Shown: positions 45,048-54,077 of the stretch, piece after piece
How the letters are laid out: every line of letters begins with the position of its first letter
Position numbering within the stretch: position 1 is the stretch's first letter
Source: Myxococcales bacterium
GTDB lineage: Bacteria > Myxococcota_C > UBA6777
Length of the DNA stretch: 64,000 nucleotides
Assembly (NCBI GenBank): GCA_020632975.1
Contig: JACKEL010000013.1
Span: 62,001-126,000 of the forward strand
Reading direction: 5' to 3'
Notes under the pieces: model-generated
What the model was told of the DNA's origin: nothing
Database searches by the model: none
The model's input: only the letters and a program-made list of their open reading frames with translations
Made by a program: the position numbers and the translations under genes

Positions 45048-47237
45048 ATGCAGATCGGAAAAATTCTACACCAGATCTACCGCGTTGACCAATTCCTAGG
45101 AGAAGGCGGGCCCTCCATCGTCTACAAAGGGACAGACACCCTCTTGGGGTTACCTGTCGCGATTAAGCAATTAAAACAAGAAGATGGAAACCAACTCCTC
45201 AAAGCTGATCGCTTCTTGCGAGAAGCCCGAACCCAAGCAAGGCTCACGCACCCCCATATCGTCTCGATTAAAGCGGTCTTTGAAAACGAAGATGGCTACT
45301 TCATCGTGATGGAGTACGTCGATGGCACAGACCTAGAACACCTCATCGCAAACTCTCGCACCACACCGCGTCTTCCTATCGAACAAATCAGCCAGATCTT
45401 TGGAGAACTCCTTGACGCCCTCTACTACGCCCACAAAGCAGGCGTAATCCACCGCGACATCAAACCTGCCAACGTCATGTTGACGCGTGAAGGGAAGGTC
45501 AAACTTGCAGACTTTGGGATCGCACGCTCTGAGCACGAAGAAAAGCTCACAAAGACGGGCGTTTTGATCGGAACCCCAGCGTACCTCCCCCCAGAACAAC
45601 TCCACGGGAAAGAACTCGATCAACGCTCAGACATCTACAGCGTGGGCGCCGCGATCTTCGAAAGCATCGCGGGTTTCACGCCCTTTGAAACGCCAGGCGA
45701 AGAACGCACCATCCACCAGATCCTCAAGGACCACCTCTTTAGTCCGCCCCCCTCTCTGCGCAAACTTGGCTTCGATATCCCCGAAGCACTCGATGACTTG
45801 GTACAGAAGTGCCTCGCCAAAACCCAAGAGGAACGACCCAACAACTGCAAAGAACTCCGCAAGACGTTGTTGACGATCTTGCCCTCTGTGCCTACGGGTT
45901 CGAGCGATTACTTGCCTGCGATGCCTCCCTACCAAGCCCCTTTGCCGACATCAGGACACCCCACCTTGCCCAAAGAGGTGCCCTCCAAACCAACAAACGA
46001 GACCTACGCTTCCAACACAGAAGCCCCCTCCTCCAATCTGAAGCTTTGGCTTCCCCTTTCGCTGTTGATCGTGTTGCTTGGTGGCGGCGGTCTTTGGTGG
46101 TTTCGCCCTCAAACGACACAGCCCAATCCCCCCGTTCGCACAAGGCACACCGCAGAGCAGGTTACAAAGCAAAGAAGCCGCATCGTCATCCCTCCACCCA
46201 ACAAACGCGTGGAAGAACCCGCCAAACGCGTGGAAGAACCCGCCAAGCGTGTGGCAGAGCCCCCCAAACGCGCGAAAGAGCCCTCTCGACGTACGCCTCC
46301 CACCAAGGTGGTCGACCCCGTCCAACGTCGAGAACCTACACCACCTGTCGCAGCCAAGGTCCCAACCCCTCGACCTCCTGCACCTGTGGAAGACCTCTCA
46401 CCCCCGTCCATCGCCCTTCGACGCGGTGAGATGGTCAAGATCCCAGCAGGCGAGTTCACCCAAGGCAACCCTTTGGATAGCGCAGAACAAAGAAAGCGCC
46501 TCAAAGCCAACCCTCACCCCAAGCGCAGCACATACCTCAGCGCTTTTTGGCTCGATCGCTTTGAAGTGACCATCGAAAAATACCGTACATGCGTTGATGC
46601 GGGCGCTTGCGAGCGGCTACGTATCGTCAAACGCATCATCCCAGGCTTTCCAGGCCGTTCCATCGACCTTTTGCGCACACGACCACGCAAAGAACCCGTT
46701 CGCTGGATCCGCTTCGAAGAAGCCCAAGCCTACTGCAAGTGGGCAGGAAAACGCTTGCCCACAGAAGCGGAGTGGGAAAAAGCTGCGCGCGGCACAGACG
46801 GACGCACCTTCCCTTGGGGCAATGTACGTCCCCAATACTGCCGCCTCGCCAAGTTTTATGGATGCGAAAGAGATCCCTATGGCTCCTCCAAACCCGGCGA
46901 AGTCGCCACCCACTTACGCCCTGATGGACAAAGTCCTTACCGCGTGTACGACATGGCAGGAAACGTCTTTGAATGGGTTCAAGACTGCTATGACCCTGTC
47001 GCTTACAAAAAACTCCCCCAGAAAGACCCTGTCCACCTCGTCCCTGCGTGCAAAGAACGCGTGATCCGCGGTGGTTCTTACCGAACCTTCCACTCCATCC
47101 GAACTTATCGACGTTATGGAGAACCCGCGACCAGCCGCCAAGCAGACATCGGGTTCCGCTGCGCTTGGAGCGCGAACAAATCGACCGCAGCCTCCCCTCT
47201 CACTCCCACCCCCAAACGCTTCCGCGATGACAAATAA
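45048..47237 (+). CDS. Transmembrane Ser/Thr kinase with formylglycine-generating-enzyme-like domain
   Basis: 729 residues. Kinase domain about 8-275: GEGGPSIVYKG loop, AIKQLK, HRDIKPANV, DFG and GTPAYLPPEQ. A Pro-rich linker leads to one membrane helix (about 328-348), then a Lys/Pro/Glu repeat (KRVEEPA and similar, 380-420). The outer part, about 460-715, is an FGE-sulfatase/SUMF-like domain: IPAGEFTQGN, FWLDRFEVTIEKY, WAGKRLPTEAEWEKAARG, YDMAGNVFEWV and GGSYRTF. The domain probably senses or binds an outside ligand; catalytic cysteines are not evident. This architecture is known in other bacteria. Its end overlaps the Nudix gene. Confidence 0.92.
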   Translation: MQIGKILHQIYRVDQFLGEGGPSIVYKGTDTLLGLPVAIKQLKQEDGNQLLKADRFLREARTQARLTHPHIVSIKAVFENEDGYFIVMEYVDGTDLEHLIANSRTTPRLPIEQISQIFGELLDALYYAHKAGVIHRDIKPANVMLTREGKVKLADFGIARSEHEEKLTKTGVLIGTPAYLPPEQLHGKELDQRSDIYSVGAAIFESIAGFTPFETPGEERTIHQILKDHLFSPPPSLRKLGFDIPEALDDLVQKCLAKTQEERPNNCKELRKTLLTILPSVPTGSSDYLPAMPPYQAPLPTSGHPTLPKEVPSKPTNETYASNTEAPSSNLKLWLPLSLLIVLLGGGGLWWFRPQTTQPNPPVRTRHTAEQVTKQRSRIVIPPPNKRVEEPAKRVEEPAKRVAEPPKRAKEPSRRTPPTKVVDPVQRREPTPPVAAKVPTPRPPAPVEDLSPPSIALRRGEMVKIPAGEFTQGNPLDSAEQRKRLKANPHPKRSTYLSAFWLDRFEVTIEKYRTCVDAGACERLRIVKRIIPGFPGRSIDLLRTRPRKEPVRWIRFEEAQAYCKWAGKRLPTEAEWEKAARGTDGRTFPWGNVRPQYCRLAKFYGCERDPYGSSKPGEVATHLRPDGQSPYRVYDMAGNVFEWVQDCYDPVAYKKLPQKDPVHLVPACKERVIRGGSYRTFHSIRTYRRYGEPATSRQADIGFRCAWSANKSTAASPLTPTPKRFRDDK

Positions 47238-47886
47238 ATCCCTTCCCACGACGCTTGCGGAGCTTCAACAACGGCTTCTCACAAGCCCTCCCTCCTCACA
47301 GCTTCGCCAAACTTTTCGCCTTTTCCAAGGCATCGCACCTGTCCCTCCAGTCCCTCCCCCTGGGCAAAAGCACATGAAAGAAGCCTCTGTGGCCCTTCTC
47401 ATCGCACAAACAGCACCTGACGCTCCGTTGGAACTGCTCTGCATCCAACGCGCCACAAGAGCGGGCGATCCTTGGTCTGGTCACATGGGGCTTCCTGGTG
47501 GGCGCCGTGACCCACAAGATCCATCAAGTTTGGATGCTGCAATCCGCGAGTCTTACGAAGAGCTCGGACTTTCTCTTCAACACGAGCAAGTCTTGGCCCC
47601 CATACCACCGCACTTTGCTTGGGGGAATCTTCGGAAAAAACCCCTTTGGGTCCACCCCTTTCTTTTTGGACTGACAGAAAAACCAACCCTTACCCCCAAC
47701 GACGAAGTCGCTCACGCGCTTTGGGTTCCTCTCGCACATCTCCTCGACCCCAAACAGCGCTCTTGGATGTTGTACCCTTGGCGTAAGATCGCCCTGCCTT
47801 TCCCATGCGTTCGTTACCAAGGATACGTCATTTGGGGTCTCACACTTCGTATCTTGCAAACTCTTGATTTGTACATTCGTAGGTAG
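47227..47886 (+). CDS. Nudix hydrolase, CoA-pyrophosphatase-like
   Basis: 219 residues. The Nudix box is complete (GLPGGRRDPQDPSSLDAAIR with ESYEELGL), and the LLIAQ ... LLCIQR and WSGHMGLPGG pattern is typical of the NudL/NUDT7-type CoA pyrophosphatases; that substrate is inferred. It should hydrolyse a nucleoside-diphosphate-linked compound in the cytoplasm. ATG 47227 overlaps the preceding kinase stop by 11 bp, so translation is coupled; the long upstream frame inside the kinase gene is a shadow. Confidence 0.9.
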   Translation: MTNKSLPTTLAELQQRLLTSPPSSQLRQTFRLFQGIAPVPPVPPPGQKHMKEASVALLIAQTAPDAPLELLCIQRATRAGDPWSGHMGLPGGRRDPQDPSSLDAAIRESYEELGLSLQHEQVLAPIPPHFAWGNLRKKPLWVHPFLFGLTEKPTLTPNDEVAHALWVPLAHLLDPKQRSWMLYPWRKIALPFPCVRYQGYVIWGLTLRILQTLDLYIRR

Positions 47887-47901
47887 CCGCGCGGAGGTCT
47901 T

Positions 47902-50900
47902 ATGCGCCCTGTTTCTCGCCCAAAACCATCAAGCCATACAGCCCTTCGCCAGCCTGCTCCTCGATATGGTCTCCGCAGCCTTCTTCTCACTTTTTACGCG
48001 CTCATCTCTAGCATCCTGCTTTTCCAACTCTTTCGCGGACACGATCAGGTCGATTGGCTTCCTTTCTTGCTCACAAGCCAAGCCTGGAACCTCTGCTTTT
48101 TGGGGCTTTCTCTCTTTTTCTCACAAAGCACGCAGAGAAAGTTACAAGAGCTTGCCATACAAAAAACAGACGCTTCACCCACCCCAAGCTTCTTTTGGCG
48201 CTATCCCAAGGAGCTTTTCAACGCATCGATCTACCTGCTTTACGCGCTCGGATGGATCACTTGGGGCCTTCCTTTGGGGGGACTTTCGAGCTTTGCGCTT
48301 TTTGTGGGGGGCTCTTTCTTACTTTTTCTTTTTACGCGGGACGTCACGCAGCGCGCACCACGTCTCACTTTGGTGGCTTGGTACATCTCACTGGCTTTGG
48401 TGCTCTTGTTGCCGACAGTTTCTTGGTCTTGGTTGGTCTGGCTTTACGCTGGGCTGCTTCTTGCGGCGCTTGTGCCTTTGTTTGCGTTTGGGATCACCAC
48501 CCACGCACACCCCCGCAGATCCTTTACCTTGGATGGCGACCATGCACCCCGCTTTCACCTTGGTCGAACCATCCTTTCCCTTGGCCTCGGGCTTTTGCTG
48601 CTACTTCCACCCTTGCTGGCCCAACCACAACTTCCCAGCATGCGGATCTTTGCGTACGCTCGCAGTCCACAAACCCTCCCCATCTTTCAAAAAGACCGAA
48701 CCCCTTTGCTCCAAAGCCTCCATCAATGGCCTCCTCAGCTCCATCGTAGCCAAAGTGAAACCTTTCACCGTTTGCACCAAGACGCCCCATCTCTCGACAA
48801 AGAGACCGCTTATGCTTTGCTCAAGATCCTAGCTTCTCAGCAACCTTCTCCGCAAAGCACCTCAAGCAGCCGTCTGCTCCTCGCCCCTCTGCTTTCCCTC
48901 ACAGAGACCGAGTACAAGTACATCCTCGACGCTTGCAAACAGGAGCCACGAGCCGCTTTTCTCGCACAAAAACAAATCTATCGCTCGCTGATCGCTCCTC
49001 CTGACGAAGAGTACGCCTCCCCTCCGCGCACAACACCCGCACAAATCACGCTGCTTCGCGGTTTTCAAGAGTGCTTGCCCAAAAAGAAACGCCTCGATCT
49101 CTCCGTGCTTTGGGTCCTTTTGTTAGGACATCAAAAAGACCCCGTCGCCAAAGCCGCGCAACATGCGCTCTCTTTGTCGTCTGCCCCATCTCCACAAACA
49201 GCCTACCAACAAGCCATCAAAACACTTCCTTATCCACCTTCCCAAGATCAGTTGATCTTCACCTTTCTTTCGATCGCGCAAGCCAAACTTTCTCCGTCTC
49301 TTTCTCCTCCCCCTCGACTCAAAGAACTCTTACAACACGCCCTACAAAGTCGCTCACGCCCTGTCAGCTTGGCGGCCCTCCAACTTGTCCGCAAAAGCTG
49401 CACCCACGCTTTTGCTTTGCTGCCCCTGCTTCACAAAGCACTCTCGTCCACAAACAGCCATCTTCGCTTGCGTGCTTTGGATGCCCTATACAAGGCAGGA
49501 ACCACAAGATGCCGTCCTTCGCAAAGCGTTCCAACGGCCTTCCATCCAGCCTTTAGCTATCTCCTCCAACAACAAAAGCCTACGTCCTTTTCTGAAGTCT
49601 TGTTCCGCATGGCCTTAGAAGATCCGTCTCCTGCGCTTCGAAAAAAAGCCAGACGTGTCCTGTTGCTCCTCAACACCACAGATCTGCAACCCATCCAAGA
49701 GAAGCTTTTCCGCATCCTCGAAGAAAGCAACCAAAGCGAACAAGTCTGGCTTCTGGCCTTTCTCCTTCGTTTCCCAACGCTCCCTCCAACGGCACTTCCC
49801 GCCCTTTTCAAGCTCCTGCAACACTCTCTTTTGTTGATCCAACAGACAGCCCTCGAAAGCTTCCGAAAACTCGACATCCCCCAAGCTCGGCTGTTCGAAA
49901 GCATCCAAACCCAAGCCAGCCAAACACCGCTCTATCCGCACCTTGTGCGCCTTGTACAGTCTCGCCTATCGCCTCAACAGTGGCTGCTTCAACAAGCTGC
50001 CCCCCAAAAAGAGCCGCGTACAAATGCACGGCTCGAACGTGCATTTATCCGGCAGATGCTGCGACTCCGCGCCTTGAAAAAACAAGCCACGAGCAGACCC
50101 ACCAGTACTTCACGCCCATCTAGCAACTCCGCCACCTCGCGTCCTTTTGAGAAACTTGCAGCATCGCGCCCATCGACGCAGCAAACTGCACAAGATCCGC
50201 TACAGCTTTTCCAAGAGCAACTGTACACCATCCTCCAAGAGCACCGCACCATCGAACATTACAAGGCTCGCCTCAAGCTCCTCTCGATCATGGCCACCCA
50301 AAAATGGTCGCCTGAAGATATCGTCGAACAAGTCTTTCCCATGCTCTATCCCCCGCTCACCCGCCTCGATCAACAAAGAAAGCGCACCCATCTGTTTCTT
50401 TTGCGCTTAATTGGAAAGCTTGGTCCTCACGCAGCCCCCGCGCTACCCGTGTTGCGCCGCCTTCTTGCGACTTCTCAAACGCCCCACCAACGACATATCC
50501 GAGAAGTCATCGCACAGCTCCTCTATCCTCTAAGAAAAGAGGCCGCTCCCATGCAAGAATTTCTCTTTCAACACTATCGAAAGACCTACAAGCCAAAACA
50601 CCGATACATCGACCTTTTGATGATCGCTCGTCTAGGAGATCCCCACACGGCCCTCGAACTCTTACGCCGTGAGTCCACAGTACCACGCGGTGCCCAGCGT
50701 CTCTCCACATGGCAGTTTCTCGCCCAACAGACCATCCCCCAAGATGGCTTCTTGCTGCCTCTTCTCTTGGACACCCTCTCTCAACCTGCTTCGAGCTTTC
50801 GAGCTTACGCGCTTGAGATCCTTGATCGCATCGACCCCAAAGCCCGCGCACACGCCATCCAGCAGCGCAGCCAAAAGGCTCTCTCCTCTGAACAACGAGC

Positions 50901-50949
50901 ATTTTTCTTACTTTTGCAGCAACGCTACCCATCCCCACCTCAAAAATAA
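47902..50949 (+). CDS. Membrane protein with long HEAT-like helical domain
   Basis: 1015 residues, not recognised by family. About 24-235 has six or seven membrane helices. The rest is a soluble helical repeat domain like HEAT or ARM (recurring ALxxL and VRLxxL pairs), with a Ser/Thr/Pro-rich break near 730 (TSRPTSTSRPSS). GCGGAGG lies just before ATG 47902. It is 15 bp after Nudix, so it is the third gene of the kinase-FGE operon, and might be a target or scaffold of that kinase. Function unknown. Confidence 0.78.
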   Translation: MRPVSRPKPSSHTALRQPAPRYGLRSLLLTFYALISSILLFQLFRGHDQVDWLPFLLTSQAWNLCFLGLSLFFSQSTQRKLQELAIQKTDASPTPSFFWRYPKELFNASIYLLYALGWITWGLPLGGLSSFALFVGGSFLLFLFTRDVTQRAPRLTLVAWYISLALVLLLPTVSWSWLVWLYAGLLLAALVPLFAFGITTHAHPRRSFTLDGDHAPRFHLGRTILSLGLGLLLLLPPLLAQPQLPSMRIFAYARSPQTLPIFQKDRTPLLQSLHQWPPQLHRSQSETFHRLHQDAPSLDKETAYALLKILASQQPSPQSTSSSRLLLAPLLSLTETEYKYILDACKQEPRAAFLAQKQIYRSLIAPPDEEYASPPRTTPAQITLLRGFQECLPKKKRLDLSVLWVLLLGHQKDPVAKAAQHALSLSSAPSPQTAYQQAIKTLPYPPSQDQLIFTFLSIAQAKLSPSLSPPPRLKELLQHALQSRSRPVSLAALQLVRKSCTHAFALLPLLHKALSSTNSHLRLRALDALYKAGTTRCRPSQSVPTAFHPAFSYLLQQQKPTSFSEVLFRMALEDPSPALRKKARRVLLLLNTTDLQPIQEKLFRILEESNQSEQVWLLAFLLRFPTLPPTALPALFKLLQHSLLLIQQTALESFRKLDIPQARLFESIQTQASQTPLYPHLVRLVQSRLSPQQWLLQQAAPQKEPRTNARLERAFIRQMLRLRALKKQATSRPTSTSRPSSNSATSRPFEKLAASRPSTQQTAQDPLQLFQEQLYTILQEHRTIEHYKARLKLLSIMATQKWSPEDIVEQVFPMLYPPLTRLDQQRKRTHLFLLRLIGKLGPHAAPALPVLRRLLATSQTPHQRHIREVIAQLLYPLRKEAAPMQEFLFQHYRKTYKPKHRYIDLLMIARLGDPHTALELLRRESTVPRGAQRLSTWQFLAQQTIPQDGFLLPLLLDTLSQPASSFRAYALEILDRIDPKARAHAIQQRSQKALSSEQRAFFLLLQQRYPSPPQK

Positions 50950-50974
50950 CATCTCTCTATAACTAGAGTATCCG

Positions 50975-52222
50975 CTACTTTAGAAGAAGTTCTTTGAACA
51001 CAAAGCGTCGTTGTGCTTCTTTTTGCGTTTTGATAGGGAAAGTGCAGACTTGAAAGCGGTCGAGGGGCGTGCGAGGAAAAGAATTGTAAGTATAAAGAGA
51101 AAAATAGATCCGTCCTTTTTTACGAACAAAGCGTTTCCGCGCAAAGTTCGCTGCGCGATCATCGACCCACAGATAAAAAGACTTTTCCAACTCTTTTTCA
51201 GAAAGTCCCTTCCATGGGGGAAGATCCTCAAGAACCCCTTGGAGCATAAGAAAGCGTTGGGGCTCTGTCGAAGCGACGGGGGCGCTTGTGGTGGGCTTTT
51301 TCATGCGATTGAAAAAGATCGTCTGGTCTCCCATCTGAAAACGTCGGACAGTCCGCTTGTTGGGTTCGACACGCAGCTCGATCTGTTTGTCTGCAAAACG
51401 CCCAGCACGCAGCAACTTCCATCCTGTGGCTTTGGGAAGAGAGCCTTCTTGGATCTGGTTGATGTCAGGGGACTCTGTACCCACGCACTCTAGGGCATTT
51501 TTCCGCGTGATCTTGAGGTGCGTATCAACCATCACGGTCGTGTGCAAAGGTAGCTTTGCAGGACGTTGAAAGTGCTGGGCGATGATCACCTCACCACGCG
51601 ACCCCAAACGCGTCGTATGCAACCTTTTGAGGTTCGTTGCGGTGATCTCGTGTTCGAGGATCTGTTTGCTTTGGTATGCAAAGACCAGTTTGTATGTTGT
51701 GGGCGTTTGGCGCTTGGCGCGCCCGACGGACATCTCCAAACCACCGACTTTTTGGCGAGCGATCACATCAAAAGGCTCTTTCATCGCGCGTTTGATCGCG
51801 CGTGCAAGAGCCAAGGCCATCTTAAAGCTCACCATCCGCCCATTTTTGGCAACAGAAACATCCGAGACTTTCCAATGATCACCCATCAAAGAGAGTTCAA
51901 GTTGAATGCGACTGGCCCCTTTGTTCGGGCCTTTGCGCATGCCCACACCTTTGATCAGGATGCGCTTTTGTTTTTCATCACCCGTCTTTTTCGTCATCTC
52001 AAAAGCATCAGCAGGTTGGAACCCCGCGCCTTTCATCTCTTTCAAAAGCGCGGACAGATCAGGAGAACTCAACCACAGACGCTCTTCAGCAGAGCGCGTC
52101 GTGACAAAACGGGTGGCGACATCTTTGGGCGAGAGCGTGGTCTCTTTTTGGCATCCCCAAGCCGCCCAAAACACCCCAACATAACAAACGAACAAACAAA
52201 ACTCACGAAACCTAGGCAGCAC
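50975..52222 (-). CDS. Uncharacterised lipoprotein
   Basis: 415 residues. The hydrophobic signal LFVCYVGVFWAAWGC ends in a plausible lipobox Cys, so the mature protein is probably membrane-anchored. The rest is beta-rich and basic, without a family I recognise; it mentions no catalytic motif. The start is GTG 52222: GGAGG is 6 nt upstream and the signal begins at once. It overlaps the thioesterase stop by 11 bp and so is co-translated with it. Convergent with the HEAT membrane protein, 25 bp apart. Confidence 0.75.
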   Translation of the reverse strand: MLPRFREFCLFVCYVGVFWAAWGCQKETTLSPKDVATRFVTTRSAEERLWLSSPDLSALLKEMKGAGFQPADAFEMTKKTGDEKQKRILIKGVGMRKGPNKGASRIQLELSLMGDHWKVSDVSVAKNGRMVSFKMALALARAIKRAMKEPFDVIARQKVGGLEMSVGRAKRQTPTTYKLVFAYQSKQILEHEITATNLKRLHTTRLGSRGEVIIAQHFQRPAKLPLHTTVMVDTHLKITRKNALECVGTESPDINQIQEGSLPKATGWKLLRAGRFADKQIELRVEPNKRTVRRFQMGDQTIFFNRMKKPTTSAPVASTEPQRFLMLQGVLEDLPPWKGLSEKELEKSFYLWVDDRAANFARKRFVRKKGRIYFSLYTYNSFPRTPLDRFQVCTFPIKTQKEAQRRFVFKELLLK

Positions 52223-52781
52223 GGGTCCCTCCAAACGAACGAATCTCTTCGAGCGAAGCCTCGCTGGAAGATTGCCAATGAACCAACTCTTCGGGCAGTG
52301 CAGGAGAAGAAAGGTTTGGATAACCTGCGAGCGTGAAAAACGCGTCAACAGACATCGCCCCTTTTTTGGTTCGAGGTTGCACCCGAACCAAGCCCCGCGC
52401 CGCGATCTTTGCGGTGGGACCGTCACCAAGGATAAAGTCTTGCTGCATAAAAAGCCACTTGGCATCAAATCCAACAAGCCGCGTTTTCATCGAAAATGAT
52501 GTCATCAAACGGATCTCTCTGCGGAAAAGCATTGAGGTTCCCGCAGCAACAAAGTTCAGTTCTCCCCGAAGGATCGGGCGCATCAGATCCATGCGAGCGA
52601 TCCACTCCACACGACCATATTCCATCAAACGCAGATATTGCGCGTTGTTGACATGAAGATTGTTATCACAAATCCACGGAAAAGCCCGATAGTCCTGCGA
52701 GATTTCTTCAAAAGGTTCTAGTCTTGGTTTCCGTGCATACCAAAGGAAATGGCTCACCAAACGCACGGTATACAACAACAT
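52212..52781 (-). CDS. Hotdog-fold acyl-CoA thioesterase-like protein
   Basis: 189 residues. Similar to the THEM6 / 4-hydroxybenzoyl-CoA thioesterase group: WICDNNLHVNNAQYLRLMEYGRVEW near residue 37 is the helix that carries the usual active-site Asp/Asn, followed by FVAAGTSMLFRREIRL and FILGDGPTAKIAARGLV. It should hydrolyse an acyl-CoA or similar thioester. GGAGG lies directly before the ATG. It heads a two-gene unit with the lipoprotein. Confidence 0.85.
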   Translation of the reverse strand: MLLYTVRLVSHFLWYARKPRLEPFEEISQDYRAFPWICDNNLHVNNAQYLRLMEYGRVEWIARMDLMRPILRGELNFVAAGTSMLFRREIRLMTSFSMKTRLVGFDAKWLFMQQDFILGDGPTAKIAARGLVRVQPRTKKGAMSVDAFFTLAGYPNLSSPALPEELVHWQSSSEASLEEIRSFGGTRAA

Positions 52782-52902
52782 CTTTCTTCCTCCAACGTAC
52801 TTGGCCTTGCGTCAAACATCCAAAGGATGCTATCTCAGAGCCTTACACCTTAGGCCCGCAACTACCGCACCCTAACACAATCCAACACGGCTTCAAACAA
52901 AC

Positions 52903-53946
52903 ATGCAGATCTCTAGCCCTTTCCTTTTTCTGACCTGCCAACCTGGCGCAGAGGCCCTTGTCAAAGCGGACGTCCAACAACGCCATCCATCGTTGCGTTT
53001 TGCCTTCTCGCGTCCGGGCTACCTCACCTTCAAAAGCGAGTCCGCTCTTTCACTCGACCTGCCAAGACCGAGCGTTTTTGCCCGAAGATGGGGACTTTCC
53101 TTTGGTTGGAAGCCAGACCTATCCCAAGCCTGGGACGAAGTGCATACACTGTTCCCCCAAGCTCCCGATCTAGTACATCTTTTCGTTCGAGAAGGAGAAG
53201 CATCCGATAACTTCCCAGAAGAGATCGCACGTCGAGAAGACGAACTCTTCGCGCAGATGCAGACCCTGACCCAACTCCCGCTCAACAAGTCCGCGCGCAA
53301 CAAACAGTGCGTGATCGACCTGATCGAAGTGGACCCAGGACGTATCGCGATAGGTGCCCATCTTCAAAAATCCCCGCAGCGAGCGAGCGTTGCGGGACGA
53401 CCACCCTTTCGCAGCATCCCCACAGAAGCTCCTTCACGCGTTTGGGGCAAGATCTCCGAAGCGCTTTGGCGCACCAACACCAAGATTACCCCCAACGATG
53501 TCATCTTGGATCTTGGTTGTGCTCCTGGCGGTGGAACAAGCGTCCTGCTCGATGCAGGCGCCCGCGTGTTTGGTGTGGACCCAGCGGAGATGCACCCTTC
53601 TGTGCTGAAAAGCCCGCGATTTACGCACCTACCTCTCGTGATGGAAAGACTCGAACTCAAGGCACTTTCAGCGGCTCCCACAGGCTTTGTCTATGACATC
53701 AATCTCAATCCCAAGATGATGTTGCCCCCACTCAACAAGCTCCTGTTGTCCTTGCCTTCTCTGCGTTGGGGCCTGATCACCTTGAAGCTCAACCAACCCT
53801 CGCTATTGCGCGAGTTGGACTGGATGCTCAAAAAGATCCGCACGGCAGGATTTCAACACCTCTTTGTGGAACAGCTTCATTACAATCGACAAGAACTCTT
53901 CTGTTTTGCCTCCAAATCTCCTACCCCGCTCACTCAAACAAGATAA
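52903..53946 (+). CDS. RlmM-like 2'-O-ribose RNA methyltransferase
   Basis: 347 residues. The N-terminal part (about 1-155) is THUMP/ferredoxin-like (FLTCQPGAEALVKADV), followed by a Rossmann FtsJ-type methyltransferase: the SAM-binding DLGCAPGGG at about 203-211, VFGVDPAEM, and a Lys/Asp/Lys/Glu-type catalytic set plausibly in KISEALW, NLNPKM and LKLNQP. The pattern resembles RlmM, which methylates C2498 of 23S rRNA; the target here is inferred. Divergent from the thioesterase. A good ribosome site is not seen before ATG 52903. Confidence 0.85.
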   Translation: MQISSPFLFLTCQPGAEALVKADVQQRHPSLRFAFSRPGYLTFKSESALSLDLPRPSVFARRWGLSFGWKPDLSQAWDEVHTLFPQAPDLVHLFVREGEASDNFPEEIARREDELFAQMQTLTQLPLNKSARNKQCVIDLIEVDPGRIAIGAHLQKSPQRASVAGRPPFRSIPTEAPSRVWGKISEALWRTNTKITPNDVILDLGCAPGGGTSVLLDAGARVFGVDPAEMHPSVLKSPRFTHLPLVMERLELKALSAAPTGFVYDINLNPKMMLPPLNKLLLSLPSLRWGLITLKLNQPSLLRELDWMLKKIRTAGFQHLFVEQLHYNRQELFCFASKSPTPLTQTR

Positions 53947-54077
53947 CCTCTTGCTTCTTGCGTTCGAGGTCTTAGCCTTTCTTGTATCGTGTCCCACCCA
54001 GACACATCCTCCACCCCACCCACGGCTGCTCGTTTTGGACGCAGATGCGTCATCTCGCTAGACCTACGGAGCTTCTG